In this document: in pieces, positions 1 through 13,399 of the stretch
How positions within the stretch are numbered: the first letter of the stretch is position 1
Layout of the letters: each line of letters begins with the position of its first letter
NCBI GenBank assembly: GCA_009760855.2
Contig: WPIO01000055.1
Span: 312,001-376,000, forward strand
Direction: 5' to 3'
Source: Cristatella mucedo
Lineage: Eukaryota > Bryozoa > Phylactolaemata > Cristatellidae
DNA length: 64,000 nucleotides
The notes under the pieces: generated by a model
Seen by the model: only the letters and a program-made list of their open reading frames with translations
What the model was told of the DNA's origin: nothing
Databases searched by the model: none
Program-made: the position numbers and the translations under genes

Positions 1-93
1 GGTGACAGCAATCTTCCAAATTTTAGTGACAATAAAAACAACTGCATAGCTTTGGGAAAACAAAACGTAGTGTCAAGTAAAAATCTGGAAAGT

Positions 94-141
94 CTTCTCT
101 GTAGTTTCTACACGTAGCATCTTCTCTGTAGTTTCTACACG
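94..141. repeat. 27-bp tandem duplication
   Basis: CTTCTCTGTAGTTTCTACAC begins at 94 and again at 121. Confidence 0.85.
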
Positions 142-1127
142 AAATCTAAATGAGCCGATCCAAAATTATCTTTTTCTAGATTCCAACATCAGGTCTATAG
201 GTAAATCTGCGTATGTTCGTATAGGTGACCTCTTAAAAAATGTGGACATACTTCGATTAAAACTTTTAAGGCATGTTAACCCATGCGTTTTAAATATCTT
301 ATTTTGACTCCTACCAGCTGTGTAATAAGATGCTTAGATTTGCTGTTAGACTCTGCAGCTGGGTTTGTCTGTCGTAAGCATCGGAACATTTGCCTTAGAT
401 TACGTTACGTTGCTTTTATATTTACACTTTCGCATTACATTACACCGCTTCTAACCGACCTCATCCTTAACATCTTTGGACTTCAAGGCCTTGTCGCTCG
501 CTTTTAGGTTCCTCCATTCTTATGCTCCGGCTTTCCTATGTGAAGTACTCATTCTTTCGATTGCATCTTCCTCCTTAAAATGTTAAGGTGCCTATCAACC
601 AACAGGTTTAGTTCTTTCTGGCTGCTGGCTGTAAATATTATGTTTTTCGCTACAACACTTGTATCACTATCATCACTACAGCTCATCTGTCTGGCCTTTT
701 AGCTAAGCCTCGAGCCAAGCTCAAATCCTTTGGCGCTCGCGTCTTCAATCAGTTCCTTTATTCCCAAAGCCTGGAGCTTGCTAGGACTGGCATCGTGACG
801 AATCCTGACTTGATGACAACTATGAGGAAACTAAAAACACATTAGTTTCTCCCAGCACTCACTTCGTACTTTGTTTGCTTGTGCGTGCTGAGATTGCTCA
901 TGCCATCTCTAACTAATTAACAAGCTTCCTTCACAGCAAAAGCAAGCTGCCTTGAAACGGATTTAACTCTCTCGGGCGCAATATGAATGGTTTCTCCTTA
1001 TAATTTTTATTATTATTATAGTTATTATGAAAGAGAAAAACACAACGCAAATCAAGAACAAATCTAAAATTAAAATCTAAAAATTAGTAATAGAAATGCG
1101 TATGAGCCAGGTCTAGCTTTAACGTGT
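142..1127. other. AT-rich flank, nothing recognised
   Basis: No convincing gene. The 74-residue frame at 283-507 has no family resemblance, and neighbouring frames are broken. Confidence 0.5.
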
Positions 1128-1129
1128 CT

Positions 1130-1161
<32 letters not shown>
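1128..1161. repeat. CCG trinucleotide repeat
   Basis: About 11 units of GCC/CCG in AT-rich surroundings. Confidence 0.9.
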
Positions 1162-1162
<1 letters not shown>

Positions 1163-2203
1163 TTATTTTACCCGTCGAGCCATGTTTATACCTGTTACTT
1201 TCCGCTCTTTTCACCTTCTTCGTAATGCACTTAGCGTTCTCGTTTCTAATTACGTGAGCGAGTTGATAGCACGTTGTGTGCTCCGTTGCAGCTTAAAAAA
1301 GAGCCTACGTACTTCCATCCGTTCGTCGTTACTATGTTGAACGTTCCGCAATTTTTCCCGCGGATGGCCGCTCAGAGAACAAAAGTAACTTTAAAATACG
1401 GGGCTCAACTTTCAGCCAGATACTTAGATCATTAAGCTAAGGGATCGGATAGTTTCGCTTTGCCAAAAGAGCTCGCCGAGAGTCAGCTTTACACTATACA
1501 TCGTCTCACACCCGTAGTCACCGCTGGCTGCTTCCCTTGTCCTCGAGTAGAGCTGCAAACCCCGGCGATACGCGTGCGGCGCTAAAATGGGATGCACGAA
1601 GCCCGCTAATGACTGCATTTTACACCGCACTATATTAAGGGCGTATTTTAGAAGTTTCGTGGAATTTATCTACTGCGCATTCTTGACAAATTGACTGCAA
1701 AACTCCCTCCCTCCACCTGATTGCTGGCCAGCGCCATGAGTCGGCGCCACAGCCGCCGGCTTTTGGAGCTGTAGAGTACTTTGCCGGTCACTCTTTCAGG
1801 AATGCGCAAGTGGAATGCCATAATTGTTTAATGTACGCTACAAATTACGCTTGGTAGTGTGCTATCGCTAGTAGGGCTTATATTTATATAAGCAGCCAAT
1901 ATTAAGGTAAACAAGTAACATCAACATACGACGATGCTCAAAATTAGGCCTGAATTTTTGAAGTCCGTTTTTCTCAAGAACGCGACAGCGGACTCGATGA
2001 AATTTGCATGTTATACTTATAAATAGTTGATGCTGCGTAATGTTTTCGATCGTTGGCGGTGCTTGACGCAGCGCACCCCTATCCGAACAATCGGATTCGC
2101 AGTCATTCGTCGGACTCTCGAAGAGGGCGCGTCCGAAGCGCTTGCGCGAGCTTTTCCTTGACCTTGACGCGAACGCACAGCGAGAGTCGCGTGTCTTCTG
2201 CAG

Positions 2204-2416
2204 CCAAGGCGCACGGCCGGCCGTCGGCGGCGGAGCGGCGACGCCCATGGGCGGCCTGCTCGGAGCCCCGCCGACGCCCATGCCGAGAGCGGACGGCAGC
2301 GGCGCGAGTACGCCAGGCTCCATGACGACGGGCATGCCTCCCATACCGCAGCCGCGGGTGCCGGGCACGCCGGCGCCGCCGCTCAGGGTCAACAGGTCGC
2401 CGGCGCCCAGCGCACG
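2204..2416 (+). CDS. Possible coding exon of an unidentified neighbouring gene
   Basis: A CpG-rich patch (about 2050-2680) stands out from AT-richer surroundings. Within it, 2204-2416 is preceded by tcttctgcag and followed by the strong donor CG|gtaagag. The open frame between reads as a Gly/Pro-rich segment including GGLLGAPPTPMPRADGSG and TGMPPIPQPRVPGTPAPPL. This could be a disordered part of a real protein on the plus strand. The minus strand is also open here (1868-2752), as expected of GC-rich DNA, so coding status is unproven. I do not recognise the protein. Confidence 0.3.
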
Positions 2417-2838
2417 GTAAGAGCGTCCGTCTCGCTCGCGCCTCATGCGCACGCCGCGAGCTTGCGCAGCTCCGCCTCCGCCTGCGCCGGCCAGTCCAGG
2501 CGGCGCGCTCGGCCGCCCTCTTTGGAGACTTCCGGCTCGGCGCCTTGCCTGCCTAACCAACCCGCTCACCCCTCTCTGCAGCGTCCATCTTGCGCTGTCA
2601 GCTCCGCCGCCCCTTACGGCGCCGCTAGCCGCTAGGGTCTTTTCCAATGAAATGCGGTCAGCAGGCGCGGTGCGGTAAAGTGAAGTGAAGATTACCTTAT
2701 TGGATAGCTCCGCGTATGTGGCGGCAGGAGAATCGAAGCTCCGGCGACTCACTCCATCTTGCAGTGGGTCTTATGGTGAATTCCGCCTGCTGCAATGCTT
2801 GAACCCGAGGCTTTGGTAAGAAAATGTGAGCTCCTTGC

Positions 2839-3041
2839 CTTTAGGCCAGTGGTTCTCAACCTTCCAAGAGCTGCGACCCGTTAACACTGTTCCTCGTGTT
2901 CTGGTGAACCCAACCATAAAACTATTTCGTGCGAAATGTGGACATGCGTTTTCCGACGGTCTCTGGCGACCCCCGCGAAAGGGTCGTTCGACCCCCAGCG
3001 GGGTCACGACCCCACACGTTGAAAACCCCGCTGCTCTAGGC
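2839..3041. mobile_element. Small non-autonomous hAT-type element with 8-bp target duplication
   Basis: Element 2847-3033 (187 bp) begins CAGTGGTTCTCAACC and ends in the diverged inverse GTTGAAAACCCCGCTG. It is flanked by ctttaggc (2839-2846) and ctctaggc (3034-3041), an 8-bp duplication with one mismatch. The CAGTGGTTCTCAA end and 8-bp duplication are hallmarks of hAT/Charlie-type elements. The interior repeats GACCCC/GGGGTC motifs and has no transposase. Confidence 0.8.
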
Positions 3042-3662
3042 TGTGACTCGGGGGGGGGGGGTTCCGGCTCCGGCGCAATGAGAGGGGCGCTTCTTTCAGC
3101 TACCAGAGCTAAACCAGACCAAGCGCACGTTCATCGTGCATTGGCGGGTACATGCTTAGAACCGCCGCTGGCGCGAGCCTACGCACCCATCCGATCTCCA
3201 CTGCGAAGCCGTGCGCTTGACGAGCCGGGCTTCCATGACTCATCGCTCCCTGCTTGTCACCACCAGTACCACTACTGAAGCAGGAAGGAAATGCCAAAGC
3301 ATGTCTAAAGGAGGGATTGAACCTTAGTCCGACTGCGCTAGTGAACAACGGGAAATGGCGCTACCCTGCTTGCCTGCCGCTCTCTCGGCGAGTTCTAGCC
3401 TTCCGCTTCAAAGCACCCCAAATGCTCTCTTCACGTATTCAAAGTCGACACGAGAGAGGAAAACGACGAGAGAGGAAAAGCTGCTCCACAGCATCGTAAT
3501 GGCGTCTCGCAGCTCGAGAATCGTCGACAAGCGACGAGTGACTTTGATAGAGGCAGAGGCCACAACTGACTCAGCCAGGTATATTCCGCGAGGTACTCAA
3601 TCGTTAGCATGGCTTCCTAAGATAGAATATAGCTACATCATAGACAGCGAAATCATAGAAAG

Positions 3663-4968
<1,306 letters not shown>

Positions 4969-4979
4969 AGATGCTTTGA

Positions 4980-7495
4980 TGTCAGCTGCAAGAGAATCTG
5001 GCTAACAGTCGACGGCATGCCTGGTATCATGCTTAGGCCAACGTGCTAGAGCACACAGAAAGAAAAGAACTGTGGGCCACCGACTAGTAGGACATGTGGG
5101 CACCAGCACGCACTGCATCGCTGCCTAGGTATTCCGCAAAGCAGGCAATAACGAAACAATCAATAAGCGAATGAGGCTGAGGCTCTCGCTTGCTGCTGCG
5201 AATGAGAGCAGAATGGGAGGCAGGGCGCGAGCGAGCGAGCACGAAAAGGAGCTCGACGATGCTCACAATCGTGTCGTGTCGGCTGCTTACGCTGATTCTG
5301 ATTTGATTTAATGTCCTTTATTTCCGACTGCAACTCCGCAAAGGCTCAAAGACTAATCGAGCGTTGTGATGAAGAGTTTTCTATAGCGCACCCACTGCCT
5401 AAGCTGCTTTCTGTTCATGCACGGTAGCCAACGCAGACAGCTTTTAGTCGCAGGTGATCGTACATGGCGCTGTGTTGCAGGCCGACAGACAACGGATCGA
5501 TACCGCAGAACCTGTCGATGGCCGACCGCACCGAAGCCGTAATCCGTGATCTGCAGGAAGAGGACACTATGTCAAACCTGAAGAAGACCTTCGCCGGCAT
5601 CTTTGGCGATCTGTGAAACGTCGCAGACGCCGATAGAGCCACGAACAGCAAGCCTCTCTGTACACATAGCTCGGAAAAGTGCCGGTGGAAATGCCCTTGC
5701 TCTTCAGCGAGCCGTGCATCGTGGCAAGCAGCACCACGGTGCGGCGGTGGCTGCGAAGCAGTGCCACCACACGGCCGTGGCGCCTCCGCTGCCTTGAAGT
5801 GGCTGCGGAGGCTCGCGGCCGGCTTGGTCGCCCTTCACCGACCGACGTCCAATGACTCAGCGCCACAGTACACACTCGCTCTACACCGGAAGCGCCTTTC
5901 TCATCTGCTTACCGTCAAGCCTCGCTTTCAAGGTCTACCGTCATGTGACCAACCGCTCTGGTGCGGGGGAGGCTCGATTGTCGATGCATTGATTGTACCA
6001 CGTGACTCAAAAGCTTGCCTGGCCCCTGATATCACTTGATTACTAAGACCAATTAGCTGTGAAGCACTTTGATTTTAAATCTTAATTCTTGCAGCGTGTG
6101 CACCGAGGAGCCTGAGTGAATGATCTGCAGGTATTAGACATTTTGATTTCTTTTACAAGCTACATGCACCTGTCGAGGCTTTCCTGGACTGAGATCGCAG
6201 TCTCCATGGAGACCACGTAGTTGGTTTTTCCTGAATATCTCTAGCCAAATTGCGAAACTTAAAAGTCAGTTGCTGCGACACAGCATCACTCAGCATCGGT
6301 GTCCTACGAACCTGCTGGGGGCAACTCGCTCCGTCTGCACCGCCTGATGACGTCATTGTGCCCCGCTTGAACCCCGTGCAGCGTAGGCGCGGCTGCTGCA
6401 TCGCGTACCGTCTATGTACTGTCTAAATACAGCTGTAGATATGCACACACAGATGGTGACACGTATGTGTATACTATTCAGGTGGATATGAATATGTAAT
6501 ACACATTATACAGTCGAATCTCTGTACACGCACACTCTCTGCATGCATTACTTTTCTACATCCACAAAAACAAACTTGTAAAGCAGACCAGCTTTAACCA
6601 GGCTTAAATAATAATCTCCTCAGACGTATGCAAGCGTAACATTTCAGTCTTGGGCTTACATGGAGCTTTCGCAGATTGTTCGTCACAAATGAGGATGCAA
6701 ATTAGAATTTTACCAGTGCAACAAAACTTAGCATGTGCTATCCGTATGCTCTGTCAATTAATTCGGTACTTGTGTTCTCTAGCATTAAATTTACTTGAGT
6801 CTCGAGTACAGCTGTTAAACGGCTGTTTGTGTCACGTTACTAGAAGTCGCCACCATAAGTAAGCTACGCCCGTCGGAGGTCACGTGACCCCGGTCGCCCC
6901 ACATGCTCAGCTCACGGCCACGTCTGCCGCTTGCATTCCGCATTCGATATCGTTTGTACAGTATATCATTGGTACTTTTTATCATTTATCCTGCAAATCG
7001 TTCGTCCTTTATGTAGTTTGCCACGTTGTCCTGTCTAGGTGGTTCCAGGCCAGTGAATAACTTGCTGCTTTGCGTGCCTACAGTATCCGGCCAACGTCAC
7101 TTCCACGTTCGGGCGCAGCTACAACATTTTGCGACTGCATATACTGTTCATGTATTGCTCACTGGCAATGCCGCATCGGCCCGTTGCCATGTCTTCTGCT
7201 GCTTCATCACCGTCTTCTGACGTTTAAATGGCTTCAGACGTTTCTATGTAGCCGCGACACATGTCGGTGATTCGAGAAGGCGGTACTATCATTATAATCG
7301 ACCCACTCATTGCGATAAACTAGGAATTTTCTGCAGCAAGACTCCAATTCACCACATGGGTCTTAAAATGCGAGTATTAACCTCTACTGAATGTTATGTA
7401 ATGTATTTCCGTCAGTAACTTCACAAAGTAACTAAGACTAAGCGGGTGTTACTCGGAGAGCTTTGTAAAGTGCACTCAACGCCCAAGGGGATTTC
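4980..7495. other. Intergenic flank, nothing recognised
   Basis: Short frames only, none with recognisable domains. The base composition is mixed, with a GC-richer patch at about 5640-5860. Confidence 0.5.
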
Positions 7496-7499
7496 GCTA

Positions 7500-7600
7500 A
7501 CCATTCGATTGTGCTTCCTTTGCAGCAAATGTAAAGTGTCTAGAAAGAGATTGAGTTCTCTGATAGCGCTACATCAAATGTAATATAATAATGATAATAC
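7500..7600 (+). mobile_element. LINE tail-only copy, inverted against the 7575-8610 copy
   Basis: Plus-strand tail: GATTGTGCTTCCTTTGCAGC, then AGTGTCTAGAAAGAGATTG and an AT-rich end. Head-to-head with the next element across the AT-rich termini. Confidence 0.65.
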
Positions 7601-8610
7601 ACTTGATAAAGCGCCCTCGGTGAACACAATCTCTTTCTAGGTGCTTTAAATTTGCTGCAAAGGAAACGCGATCAAATGCATTACTATTAAAATACTTCAT
7701 CTCACGCAACAAAGAGAAAGTGAGAAACATAGCTGAGTCAGGAGAGCAGTTAAGGTAGGAGTAGCATGGCAGTAGCAGCTCTGGATGGCTGGAAAGGATG
7801 TGCCGCAGTCGGCAGCAAGATAGTAAATGTCGTTGCCCAGGAAAAGTGGAAGTTAGGTCCACAGTAAAGGACCTGCAGAGCAAAAGCTTCTGTCGTCAAT
7901 GGTCTGTCAGCGAAGGAATGTAACAGCTAATATATTGTCCATACAGAACCTGAGGGCACGAGGAGGCTGAAACTGACGTAGCAGTTCAGCTAGGTACGAC
8001 GGAGCCAAGCCGTGGCCTTAGCCTTGTGGGTCAGCGTCAGAATTTTACTCTGCATCCGTTGGTCAACCGGAGCTGCCGAAGCTCTGTTAGCAAAGGAGAC
8101 ACGGGTTCAAACCTCTGGGATTTGTTAACTCTCCTTTCAGCCATACTCATAACCAGCTGCAGTAGTCTAATTGCTTTTAACAGTTGCCCAGTTATGTGGA
8201 ACTGCAATAATCTAGCCGATACAGAACAGGGAGCGATGCTTAAATTTTTGAAAGCCTCAGTGGTAGATATCTCATATTCTTAAATAGGGATCGGGGGAGG
8301 GGTGATGGCTAGCTGGGGAAGCAGTATTCTTAATGAATCTTTCAAACTGTAGGCAGTTGTCAAAGAGGACACCTAAATTCCGAGCATACGGTGACGGTCG
8401 CACAACAGCATCCCCTATAAGGAGAGGAAAGTCTTCTAGTCCAGCCGCACGAGTGTGGTGTTCTATGAGTAGTTCGGTTTAAGGAAATTGACCGACATTC
8501 GTGATCGAATGTCTCCAAGGCAAGTATTCAGTTAATCAGTGGCTGCACCAGATTCCGACGATTTAAACGACAAATACAGCTTATTATTGTCAGCGTAGAA
8601 GTTATTTTAA
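7575..8610 (-). mobile_element. LINE fragment: end of reverse transcriptase, 3' UTR and tail
   Basis: The minus-strand translation contains FYADNNKLYLSF at 8603-8580, a decayed YADD active-site box, then ARNLGVLFDN, typical of CR1/L2/Rex-like reverse transcriptases. Further on come traces of the C-terminal region and finally the 3' tail (GTGCCTAGAAAGAGATT family) ending near 7575. Several stops and shifts make it dead. It abuts an oppositely oriented tail at 7500-7600. Confidence 0.7.
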
Positions 8611-9061
8611 AGTTTTTTTTCAAGAATAGCTAAACGACTTGCGTCACAAGGTGCCCTTGCCTGATTGGGAGCAGTTCTGTTGAGTAGGCTGGAGCAGATG
8701 AATGAAGAGAGTTAAAAGTGAGCGACAAATCCTTTGACTTCAATGCATTGATTGGTTAGAAGCCAGCGCAGGTCGGCGAGAAGCGATACTCTGTACAAAA
8801 TCAGATTGTTATTCTATTAAAGTATAGCGACCATGACGGTTATATGTTTATTCATACGCACTTCCCTTCCAACAGAGGGGACATATCTGGCCCGCAGCGA
8901 GGAAGCCAGCACCAGCCCCACCCCTCCGATCCGACTCCGAGCTAACTAAAGGACGTTGAAAGCCAAGCTACATTTGGTTACCACGGTTTGAGGAGCAGTC
9001 CGAAGCAGTCAGCACTGGAATGCCACGCATGCAGTATCGAACTTGATCAATGTAATGCCTA

Positions 9062-9245
9062 GCCGTGATGGCGCACGAGGTACGGTGGTTGCTTTTCACG
9101 ACCTCAGTCCGAGGTCGTGGGTTTGAATCCTGCGGCGGGCGATCCTCTATCGACGCTGCAAGCGGTGGTGATAGCCATAAAGGCTCTTCTGTCGCTATAC
9201 AAATAGAGGCTATTAAATCAGTTAGTATTTTTCTTTTTGCCATCT
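9062..9245 (+). mobile_element. tRNA-headed SINE (family 2)
   Basis: B box GGTCGTGGGTTTGAATCC. The body GTGATAGCCATAAAGGCTCT and ATAGAGGCTATTAAATCAGT matches copies at 19125, 37575 and 47245. Its tail differs from family 1. Just downstream, 9785-9890 holds another tRNA-like head on the minus strand (GGTTGCGGGTTCGACTCC). Confidence 0.6.
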
Positions 9246-9889
9246 GGACTTGAAATATTCTCCCATGTCTCCTGGATACGGGCGTTTGAAAATAGCGAAA
9301 GCTTAAGTGAGCCTTTCGTGGCATTTTACTTACCATGCTTCCGAACACTGAGCGCTGTTAACGTGGAGTCACCTGCATTATTGAGTTATTACTAGTTCTT
9401 ACTGTGGATTTCACGTAGCTCCGTCAGACGGTTAACTTTTCAGCAACAGCCAGACTAGCGCTCACGTATCAAAAGTAACACGAGCGACTGGCTTGATTTT
9501 TATGTAAATTACATTTAGCCCATTTAGCCACGAGCCGCTTATCCATGAGCCACCCCAGCGTCTCCAGCGATTGAGCACCCCTAACTGAATTACTTAGTCT
9601 TAAAAATAAACATGGCGACCACATTTAGCCCTAGCTGTAATGCTTATTGACAATTTCTCCAAACCAGAAAAAACTAAGTGCTGGTACGCTAGATAGTGGT
9701 ATCATTATGATAACTCCAAATTAGAGCCGGAAGTATAAAAAACTTCAGCCAATGGAGCAGCTCCGCTTAAATAGCGGCACAAGAGCCGCGGCGGCTACCG
9801 ATCCCGCTTGCAATGGGTCGCAAGGAGTTGCCTACGGCCGGAGTCGAACCCGCAACCTGGGGGTCATGCATGGAGCTGGGTAATTGGCG

Positions 9890-10513
9890 TACAGTCGTCC
9901 CTCGTTTATCGCGGTTAATCAGTTCCAGGCTCTACTGCGATAAGTGAATTTCCGAAAAGTAGGATTTTTTATTTGTAAATCGAATATTTTCGCAGTTAGT
10001 GTATAGTAAACCCATTCATGACCCTCTAAATACAGGTTTTGACATTATTAGGGCCCTCGGGGCATGAAACGGCACCCCTTTAGTCACCATTACACTCGTA
10101 TTAACCAACATATTAGACAAAAGTAGCATGCACGGGAGGAACGAGCTTGCGATTGGCCGAGCCAATTAATGGCCAGGATAGGCAGAGGATAGGGTAGCCA
10201 ATCAGTGAACAGCACGCACGCTCTGATTGGCTTCGTTTCACCAAGCTCGATTTTTGGGGAAATTTTCTTACCCATACACAAGGAGCGATCGAGCGGCTGC
10301 GTCTGGCATTGAGGGGAATGCATACGCCTACTATCCAAACTCACAGTAATTTTAATTTTGATTGTAATACAATGCTTTATAATTGACGCAGACAACCGAG
10401 CATGCTCTGCACTAATTTCACTATCTTGATCAACTTTTAATGAATATATTTGAAAAAACCGCGATGGAGTGAAGCAGCGAAAGTCAAAGCACGATGTGGC
10501 AAGGGCGACTGTA
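9890..10513. mobile_element. 620-bp terminal-inverted-repeat DNA transposon between TA dinucleotides
   Basis: Element 9892-10511 starts CAGTCGTCCCTCG and ends in the inverse CAAGGGCGACTG, with TA on both sides. Imperfect inverted repeats run about 25 bp (ATCGCGGTT motif inside). The ends resemble TcMar/pogo or ISL2EU-type non-autonomous elements; I cannot decide which. The interior has an inverted GCCAATCAG/CTGATTGGC pair (10197-10231) and no transposase frame. Confidence 0.75.
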
Positions 10514-10519
10514 CTGGCG

Positions 10520-12525
10520 TACCTGAATGCTCGCTAGCTCGGATTCTGGCGTCGCAATGTTGAGACTGGCATTCGCCAAAGGTCTCATTCTAGGCTATTT
10601 GTTCTTGCTAGTATTTGAGCGGTCATTGTTTTGGTTGCAGCTCCTTTTAACAAATCTCCTCGAGGCCGGTTGTACGATGCATGCATAGCTGTACCGGATT
10701 GAGCAAACCAGCTTGGTTTCCGCGAAAGCTGCAACAGATGCAATTCGGCTCAGTTCTCGCCTGCAGTCAGCTGCAGAGACGCTTGGTTCTAGGCCTGATA
10801 AAGTTGGTAGTCATGTCAACAATTCTCAAGTGCCGATCCACGGATATCTAAGACTGGACTTTGTTTTTTTATGTTTTTTATTCTGGGTATGGAAAACTTG
10901 CAAATCCAACCTCGAAATTCACTTATTCTGGCCATAAATTTAGGTTATCGCACGAGAATGAGCTCATTTTTACAGTCGCTTAGCTTAAAGAAGATGGCCA
11001 GCATCCAGAAGCTAATGTCTGTGACAAAGGAGAAGCTGAACAATCCCAGTGTTTGAGAGATAAATGCAGTCGGATGTCAACGGCATAAAAGTGATAACCA
11101 ATGCCCTATTTCTGAATTACCCCATCGAGAGGCGAAATAAGATCGATAACAAAAATGGCTTGAGAAAGGTGCTTCGAAAAGTAACTGCACTGGTAAGGGA
11201 TCTGCCCTATACGATCAGAGCTGTACAAGCTACAGACTGGAGTCGCTTCGACAGGTAGGCAGCAAGTCACGCTGGAGCCTTATTGCCAGACTGGCTTAAT
11301 GCGACAATAGCCGAGACTCGTTTGGGGAATAGCTAAAACTTGACCTTGGCTCGAAGTGATGTCACACTTTACGCCCTCACATGCGGACAATTCGAAAGCA
11401 TAAATGATTACGACGGCCATTTTTTTTAAATTGACTGTTTGGCTAAGTAATGTTTCTTTGTTGCTCCTTAATTGTAGCCATGTTACTGTTAAGAAAAAAC
11501 CCAGACACTATATAATTCACGTGTATAGTGCCCTAAGAGAAGCTAATCTTTATTCAGGCGTCCAACATATGCCACATAAGCCACAGGGCTCGAGCCCACG
11601 ACCTCGGCCATCAAATAAATTCACCTTAACCTTGTCAAGGCACGCACCTTTACGACTGGGCCAAACCAACTAGGAGCAAAGGGCAGAACCTACTGTATTA
11701 TCAATTTATATTAAATAACATAAATTATAAAAAATGACATTTGCTTAGTGCTCTAAGAGACCCGCATCATTTTTCAGGCAATATTTATGCAAATGATCGA
11801 TGATCTACGAGAAGCTGTGGCAGTCAACGTCGAACTGAAGCCTTGAGTAGTACAGATACGGTATAGAAATCCACCGCAATCCACTTTAGTCTGCCTCAAA
11901 TTCACCACAATTCAGCTGCGCAAAGCTTTAAAACGTTTAGAATATAAAACTACGCAACTTGTTAAAAATGTACCCATAGAATTTCTCCCGATTCCGCTCA
12001 CGCGTTCGCACGAGGTCCACTAAAATAGATTACAGCAGCCCAGGTCAATGCCGCAATCCATTACGCAAATCCACCGCAAAGCGAAAGAAATCCTGTGCAC
12101 AAAGCTCGTACAACTGGCACAAAAAGCTCGTACAACTGGCCTAACTGTTCGAACCCCAAAGCATCGCTTGTCTCGTTAGGTTCGGTCTCAGCTAAAGACG
12201 CATCTGTTCCACTGAGCTCAATCCCTTCGTCCCAGTGAAAGCGTTACGTGAGAAGTGGCAACTGACTCCGACTCGTGTATTCACTTTCTACGCAGGTGAA
12301 TTAAGTATTAACGATTAGCAGTGGCGGAGCCCTAACTGCGAAGCGGACAGGTCCGCGTCCGGCACCGCAATAATGCTTTCTTCTCATAGCGCCTCCGAGC
12401 CCCAAGACCTCCCTCCAAAACCAATTCCCGCCTTCCAGTACCGAGACCGAACAATCGTGGCTAGCGGATGCCCCAGCCGCCAGCGCCGCGCCTTCAAACT
12501 ATAAACTACACTTGTCATTCTGGAT
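10520..12525. other. Intergenic flank apart from the SINE at 11511
   Basis: Successive short plus-strand frames at 10713-11258 give peptides I cannot place. I see no splice pattern or conserved motif to support a gene. Confidence 0.45.
11511..11678 (-). mobile_element. tRNA-headed SINE (family 1) with LINE-like tail
   Basis: In minus orientation it begins CCTAGTTGGTTTGGCCCAG (A-box region) and contains GGTCGTGGGCTCGAGCCC (B box). It ends in the tail AGAGATTAAGTTCTCTTAGG-like followed by TATA-rich sequence. Confidence 0.65.
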
Positions 12526-12529
12526 TCTG

Positions 12530-12745
12530 TTGATCATGCTTCCTTCACAGCATATGTAAAGTGCCTAGAAAGAGATTAAGTTCTCTGACGGCGCTATACA
12601 AAAGTTTTCTTATTTATTATTATTATTACTGTTCTTTTACTAAGCCCCTTTGTAATTGATTCTCTTGCAGCGAGTTGTAAAGTGCCTGGATGGAGATATA
12701 GTTCTCTTAGAAGGCTGTACAAACGACGTATTGTTACTAAATTAA
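12530..12745 (+). mobile_element. Two successive LINE tail copies
   Basis: Tails at about 12533-12625 (AGTGCCTAGAAAGAGATTAA) and 12655-12745 (AGTGCCTGGATGGAGATATA), same orientation. The first ends in a TTATTATTATT run. Confidence 0.6.
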
Positions 12746-12844
12746 TATCATTAGCAATAAATCGGCCTTTAACACAGAGCTAAAATTACAGAAAACTATC
12801 TTATGCTCGGAGAAACTGACGGAAAATCTTAATAATGCTGCTTG

Positions 12845-13390
12845 ATAATGCGGGCCTGGGTGTCCGCTCACTTAGTGGTAAGCCTTGCCTAGCTGATGAG
12901 CCCGCCCTACTGTCGGTCAAGGACAGCGTACTACGACTTGGGTAGCCAAGTGCTCGAATACCTTCGGTCACTTTCTGTCTTTGACCATTTCCTAAGTGAG
13001 ACTTTCGCTGAGCTCAAGACAGCACGACGCTCCCAGGTTTCTCCTTCTACAGTCTCTTCCTGTTTTGGCGTTTAATCGTCGTCGTATGTGACCTTTGTGT
13101 TGAGCTCCGGCAATGTGGCGCTGAGTGGCTTCCTTTGTAGCTTGTGTTTCTTCTTGTTGTTTACGACAGGCAAGCTTATATTCTTCTCAATTTGCTCCTT
13201 GTTATTCACAATTCGTTTCTGCGAAAACTCGCCGTCCCACGAAGTTGGGCAATAACCAAAGATTGTATAAGGAAATTAACCTTGCTTCCGCGAAATATCA
13301 CGACGAAACAATCCAACATTGCTTCGGAAAGTGGGTTTGAGTGTCCGTTGACCTAGCGGATGAGCCCGCCACATTGACTGCCTAGCCTGG
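12845..13390. repeat. Pair of related direct repeats
   Basis: GGGTGTCCGCTCACTTAGTGG to GATGAGCCCGCC (12850-12908) resembles GAGTGTCCGTTGACCTAGCGG to GATGAGCCCGCC (13338-13371). Could be diverged SINE heads. The 430 bp between them is unrecognised. Confidence 0.45.
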
Positions 13391-13399
13391 TTTTTAGTC

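Noticed and set aside
1868-2752. 294-residue minus-strand frame
   Set aside because: Open mainly because the region is GC-rich. It mixes Gly/Arg/Pro-rich and unrelated segments, has a non-ATG start and no recognisable domain; the opposite strand is equally open.
10713-11258. Possible small gene from three adjacent plus-strand frames
   Set aside because: No recognisable motif, no clear splice sites linking them, and stops between them.
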